NCBI GenBank assembly: GCA_025618425.1
Contig: CM046841.1
Span: 9,430,654 to 9,494,653 of the forward strand
Length of the DNA: 64,000 bases
Direction of reading: 5' to 3'
DNA from: Heliocidaris tuberculata
Lineage: Eukaryota; Echinodermata; Echinoidea; Camarodonta; Echinometridae
The number at the start of each line of letters is the position of its first letter. The first letter of the stretch is position 1. The translations under genes and the position numbers were made by a program. The notes below the pieces were generated by a model. The model was not told where the DNA came from. It saw nothing but the letters and a program-made list of their open reading frames with translations, and made no database searches. Shown piece after piece: positions 59,536-64,000 of this stretch.

Positions 59536-59912
59536 TCTCCAAAATACCTTAATCCTGTCTGAATAAAAATTATATTTATAAAAATGTACTTTGGGTTTAA
59601 AACCATTATGAAAAAAATATTTGTTAAGGTACATGTAGGCCCGTAGGCCTGAACCATGAATTTCTATACCCCTTAACTAAGTGTATTTTTTACTCTGATC
59701 CTTTGAAAGCCCTGTTAAATAAAAATGTATGATTTTTAAAGGCAATCAGGCGGCAGTTTCAATTGAGAAAAATCTATATTTGCTGATGCTGCAATATAGT
59801 TTGTGCACATACTAAACTAGGTCTAGTCGAAAGTATATTGAGGATCAGCGAAATGTCCTCCTCGGCAAAATTCGCATTGATCGCTGTGTATGTAAGTTGA
59901 TGTACACTTTTT
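59536..59912. other. Intergenic DNA, no feature seen
   Basis: There is no recognisable feature between the hAT duplication and the repeat block that follows. Confidence 0.5.
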
Positions 59913-60780
59913 ATGTACATGTATGTGTGAAAATAGAAAAAAATTTTGCTGAAGGTAATGTGCAATTTTGGTAAGCTTTAAAAAACTTTTCGTCAGATTT
60001 GTTTGATTTAAGATGATAGCAAGATACTACATTTAACATAACTAAGCTGCTGTTAAGTTTTTTCTCCTCAAGTTAGATATTAAACAAGTATGAGGTAAAA
60101 AATAATTCAAATACTGGGACGGATTTTGACTGCTACAACAGCAAATTGTACTGTGTACATACGTGTATCATCTATGTGGGACTGTGAATGATATTCACAC
60201 TCTATCTCTGTGCAAAGCATGGAGCATGTTGAAAGGGTGGAAGGGTCCTAGCGTAGGGCACTCTATACCCCGTAATCTAGCGTTCCTCCCTAAAATTCAA
60301 GGGAAATCAATCATGAATGGAATACCAAAAGATCTCATACTATCTTTTCATACAAGGAAGGAGAATAGCATGCGACTACACAAATTGTTTGTTTTCAGTT
60401 TTCTTTTCGCTCCCAAAACTGCACTTTTTGAGCTTTTATTATTTGTTTGATTTATTTGATGGCTGGAATGCTCCCCAGGGAGTGGAGAAGGTGCATACAT
60501 TGTGTACGGGCAAGTCATGAATCCGATGACCAGGGTGATGATACATCTGTGAAGTGCTTCAGTGTTGTAGATGTGTAAGGCACTATATAAGTCCAGAATA
60601 AATGATTTTCAATAATAAAAACACAAATTATGCTAGTTTTATCACACAAGTATGCAGAACCCTCCCTAATTTATTTTTCAAGTGGGATATCACTGCACTG
60701 TCATTTATTTAGTGTGCCGGGTCACTGCATTTTCTGAACTTTCGAAGGCCCCATTAAATCTTGAATGAAAGAACGATTTG
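59913..60780 (+). repeat. Family B-like variant plus downstream unit, left copy of a local duplication
   Basis: AAGGTAATGTGCAATTTTGG, ATAGCAAGATACTA and GAGGTAAAAAATAAT follow the family B order to about 60440. After an inserted SINE tail, 60606-60775 matches 62563-62709. Its ends lack TTAA. Confidence 0.65.
60460..60605 (+). mobile_element. SINE/LINE 3' end with L2-like tail, copy 2
   Basis: GGAATGCTCCCCAGGGAGTG to GGCACTATATAAGTCCAGAA matches 24034-24206. Confidence 0.7.
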
Positions 60781-60923
60781 TTAAAAGGTTAAAAATATAC
60801 AGAAGATCTAATCTCCAGTAGAGCATATCATTTCATACAAGGCCATATCAAATATGATGCATGAGGCCAAGTGAGAAAAATAAATTGAGGACGATTTACA
60901 CCTGAAATGTTAGAAGACCTTCA

Positions 60924-61431
60924 TTAAAGCTCATAGACAGTCTCGGTAGCAAAAATCATACTGGCAAGAAACTTATCTAACATAGTCACATACTACTCTC
61001 CTTTTATCATAAGACACATGTACGAGATTATTTAACATTCCATTCACGATTTCGAACAAATTTTAGTGTAAATATCTGTAAGAAACGCTTGGTAACGGCT
61101 TTTCACTGCCTCACGCTAATACCATGCATATCCACCCGAAGGTTCCCCGCACAATAAACCCAGCGCTTCGCACTATATGTGTAGCGTATTCTATACACAC
61201 AGCAATCCTAATGTGAGTAGTGTGTGTGGCCGTTGTTTGAATTTATATCCCCTCTTTTTTGGGCCAGGGATTTTTATTACTTTTCACCTCTCATTCGGTA
61301 AATATTTCACTTGAGGAGGAAAAAACTTCACAGCATCTTAGTTATGTTAGTACCCTGCTTTTTATTAAGTAAAATCAAAGAAATCTCACGAAAAGTTTTG
61401 AGGGCCTCCCAAAACTATCTGTTACCTTTAA
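60924..61431 (-). mobile_element. TTAA element family B, copy 3, with empty-site relative
   Basis: The element is 508 bp including both TTAA. The flank GACCTTCATTAA and, on the other side, TTAAATTAAAATATA join in the related segment near 63190-63205 as one uninterrupted TTCATTAAATGAAAATAT (read in reverse). This shows insertion at TTAA with duplication. Confidence 0.88.
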
Positions 61432-61539
61432 ATTAAAATATATACAGGGTGGATTTTGTAAAGAAATTGTTTATGGTTCATAATGCATGACATTCATTGT
61501 AATGAACCAAGCTCTTGACAGTCGCACCGAATAAAGGGG

Positions 61540-61735
61540 AATGTTGGGCCAAAAAACAATGCACTGTGCAGATAACGTATTTCCGCTCTGAGCATCGCGC
61601 TCTATTCCGCTTATTGAAGTAGCGGTATCTTTTGCTTGATGTGAAAGCAAAGTGATGTGAAGCAATTCCATCAAAGGTGGAACGACAGCGGAATCAAAAG
61701 CGGACTGAAAAGGGTTAAACATTACTGTGGTACAA
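61540..61735. other. CpG-containing intergenic DNA, possible MITE
   Basis: TTCCGCTCTGAGCATCGCGC and later GCGGAATCAAAAGCGGACTG give a locally GC-richer patch. The minus-strand frame across it (to 61806) has no known relative. Confidence 0.35.
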
Positions 61736-61738
61736 CTT

Positions 61739-61930
61739 AAAGGGCAATCCAACCTTGAGAAAAGATGATTTGTGTGAAAGGAGAAAAATAAGAAAGAAAA
61801 AAACAATGGTGAAAGTTTGAAAGGAATCGGACAAGGAATAAGAAAGTTATGGATGTGTGAAAAATGAGATCACTACATCTACCGGCATGCGAATCTCAAA
61901 TCGGTAATTTGGTGAGTAGATTGTGACATA
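61739..61930 (+). mobile_element. Repeat family F, forward copy
   Basis: It starts AAAGGGCAATCCAACCTTGA and holds GAAAGTTTGAAAGGAATCGG and AAGAAAGTTATGGATGTG. The reverse copy is at 5385. Confidence 0.65.
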
Positions 61931-62460
61931 CATTACAGTACTTGCGGACAACTCTTCCATTTGTTGTACACAAAAATATCTTTTAATTTGCGGTTTTCTT
62001 CGAAGTGCCTTTACCCTATGTGTAAAAAGAGGTCACTTAGAAAATATTTGTGCTCAAAGCCTCACAAAAAACAACAACTACACTGTAGTTGTGGAATGAT
62101 GTATGGAATGATCCCAGAACTAGTAATTATGGGAACAATATATGTATTTTTTTTTTGGGGGGGGGGGTGTGAGATTTTACAAAATATTTTATAGCTTTTT
62201 ACTTTCAATAAAGAATTTGTGTGTTCCAGAACACAGCGCAATATCTGACCTCTCTCAAGGCCCACTGCCCACATATGAAATAATTTGAATAAAACCTTTT
62301 TTTATTTGAAAAGGGTCTTGTCAGTTGATAGTAAGCACCCACAATAGGTCAGCGAAGCAAATGTGTATTTACCAACAACAATGTTGACCTCCAAAGAGTC
62401 CAGTAAACGATTGTTTCTAAATATGAAAACAAACAAACAAAAAATTTGTAATAAAAAAAC
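61931..62460. other. Intergenic DNA, no gene seen
   Basis: T and G runs at 62147-62167 are the only structure. Confidence 0.5.
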
Positions 62461-62469
62461 CCCACCATA

Positions 62470-62709
62470 TTTTACATGTATTTATCTGTGAAAATTGAAA
62501 ATGATTTTGCTCATGTTGAAGGTAATGTGCAGTTTTGGTAAGCCCTAAAAAACTTTATTTATCAATAATAAAAATACAAATTGTGCTAGTTTTATCTCAC
62601 AAGTATGCAGTACTCTCCCCAATTTATTGTTCATGTGGGGTAGCACTGTCATTTATTTAGTGTTCCTGCTCAATTTCCTGAACCTTTGAAGGTCCAATTA
62701 ATTCTTGAA
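62470..62709 (+). repeat. Right copy of the local duplication, first part
   Basis: It matches 59913-59990 and then, after a jump, 60606-60768. About 600 bp present in the left copy is absent here. Confidence 0.7.
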
Positions 62710-63125
62710 TTAACCCTTTCAAGACAACTGACCACATTTTGTGGTTTGGCTCAATAACTTTTGATTTAGAGCCTTAAAAAATATACCAGATGCATGAGTA
62801 GAAAGAGCAAAAAATTCTGCACATACTGTGTCCATTTTTGTTGCATGATCATATTGCGTTTGATGCCAGGAATTTTAAAAAAGAGAATAAGATTGAACAT
62901 CCTTAAATTGGCAACACATTGAGAGATTCAAAATCATTGTTTTTTTGTCCAAATTGGCAACTTTTTCAACTTTTCGACAAAGTTCCTAACCATGTATATT
63001 ATTTTCAAGACATTACATCTTATTAGAACCACGTAGCACTAAAAGAAAAATATTATTGTTGCCAATTTGCAGAACAAAATTTGATCAATTGAGCTCTTAC
63101 ATAATTCCTGTCCTGAAAGGGTTAA
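62710..63125 (+). mobile_element. TTAA MITE family A, copy 4
   Basis: TTAACCCTTTCAAGACAACT to TCCTGTCCTGAAAGGGTTAA, 416 bp, with intact TTAA on both sides. Forward orientation. Confidence 0.9.
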
Positions 63126-63343
63126 GATGAATGTCATGCATTATGAACCATAAACAATTTCTTTACAAAGTAAACCCTGCATATATTTTCATTTAATGAA
63201 GGTCTTCTAACATTTCAGGTGTAAATCGTCCTCAATTTATTTTTCTCACTTGGCCTCATGCATCATATTTGATATGGTTTTGTATGAAATGATATGCTCC
63301 ACTTGAGATTATGTATTCAACTTTTTGACAAATTGTTTGTACC
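63126..63343 (-). repeat. Inverted segment between two family A MITEs
   Basis: Read in reverse, it matches 60780-60923 joined to 61432-61496 of the left copy. It is in the opposite sense to the duplicated DNA on both outer sides. Confidence 0.85.
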
Positions 63344-63759
63344 TTAACCCTTTCAGGACAGGAATTAATTCAGGGCTAAATTGATCACAATTTGTTCTTC
63401 AAATTGGCAACAATAATATTTTTCTTTTAGTGCTACATGGTTCAAATAAGGTGTAATGTCTTTGAAAACAATATACATGGTTAGAAATTTGTTGGATAGT
63501 TGAAAGAAATTGCCAATTTTGATGAAAAACAATGATTTTAAACCTCTCAATGTGTTACGAATTTAAGGATCTCAAAGCTTAATCTTGTTTTTAAAATTCC
63601 TGGCATCAAACGCAATATGAACATGGAATAAAAATGGACATAGTGTGTGCAGAAAATTTTGCTCTTTCTACTCGTGCATCTGGTATATTTTTTAGAGCTC
63701 TGGATCAAAAGTTATTGGGCCAAACCACAAAATGTGGTCAATTGTCTCGAAAGGGTTAA
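63344..63759 (-). mobile_element. TTAA MITE family A, copy 5
   Basis: TTAACCCTTTCAGGACAGGA to TGTCTCGAAAGGGTTAA, 416 bp, in reverse orientation relative to copy 4. The flank TGAACAAAGCTCTTGA continues the left-copy sequence AATGAACCAAGCTCTTGA. Confidence 0.9.
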
Positions 63760-64000
63760 TGAACAAAGCTCTTGAGTCTTGACCTACATATACATGTACA
63801 TGTAGAAATTTGAAGTTGAAGTTCTATTTTCAACTTGATGAAGCCACATTTTATCTTTTCATGTTAAACAGTCACATACATGATTACAATGTACATGAAC
63901 GTATTCATATGGCAAGTCTTCTTTTCTGTTTCATTAAAAATCACACAGATAAAGTTTCAATAAATGAATACAGTCTGAAAATGAAATATTGTCCTGATTA
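63760..64000. other. Intergenic DNA, no feature seen
   Basis: The duplicated sequence ends around 63776. The rest is AT-rich, with ACATGTACATGTA at 63791. Confidence 0.5.

Noticed and set aside
61471..61806. 111-codon minus-strand frame
   Set aside because: It crosses from duplicated repeat DNA into family F sequence, so it is not a single evolutionary unit.

Overview
This is a 64-kb piece of an animal genome, AT-rich, gene-poor and packed with small transposable elements. The dense mix of tRNA-derived SINEs, TTAA-flanked MITEs, foldback elements, and scattered TACATGTA and TAGGCCTA palindromes resembles an echinoderm, most likely a sea urchin. That is an impression from composition and repeat style, not proof.

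The only host gene part I can identify is the first coding exon of peroxidasin (PXDN) on the minus strand, 37371-37549. It encodes a signal peptide and the N-terminal cysteine cluster of the leucine-rich repeats ([17 protein letters not shown]), and ends in a strong GTAAGT donor in phase 2. Transcription runs leftwards, so 1-37370 is read as part of a very long first intron. I found no second exon in it. From about 37650 to 64000 is the 5' flank and intergenic DNA.

Layout. 1-37 kb (intron 1): (ATC)n and (CT)n tracts, several SINEs, TTAA MITEs (2695, 4658, 16108, 32158), palindromic MITEs, three copies of an 80-nt hairpin (8269, 24251, 35275), and a five-unit degenerate tandem array at 29.04-30.42 kb whose units carry AP-1-like TGAGTCA/TGACTCA heptamers. 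37.4-38.3 kb: exon 1, its 5' UTR, and a (GGT)n tract. 38-47 kb: microsatellites, a LINE reverse-transcriptase relic, a pair of MITEs with 3-bp target duplications, and a cluster of long G and C tracts. 47-56 kb: inverted-repeat and foldback elements. 57.09-59.53 kb: a complete 2.4-kb hAT-like element with an 8-bp target duplication, carrying inside it a 566-bp near-perfect palindrome with its own 10-bp target duplication. 59.9-63.8 kb: a local duplication in which one copy has been split by two TTAA MITEs in opposite orientation and the DNA between them is inverted.

No RNA gene, CRISPR array or complete protein-coding gene was found. The most interesting items are the MITE-bounded inversion, the nested hAT and foldback, and the AP-1 array in the peroxidasin intron.
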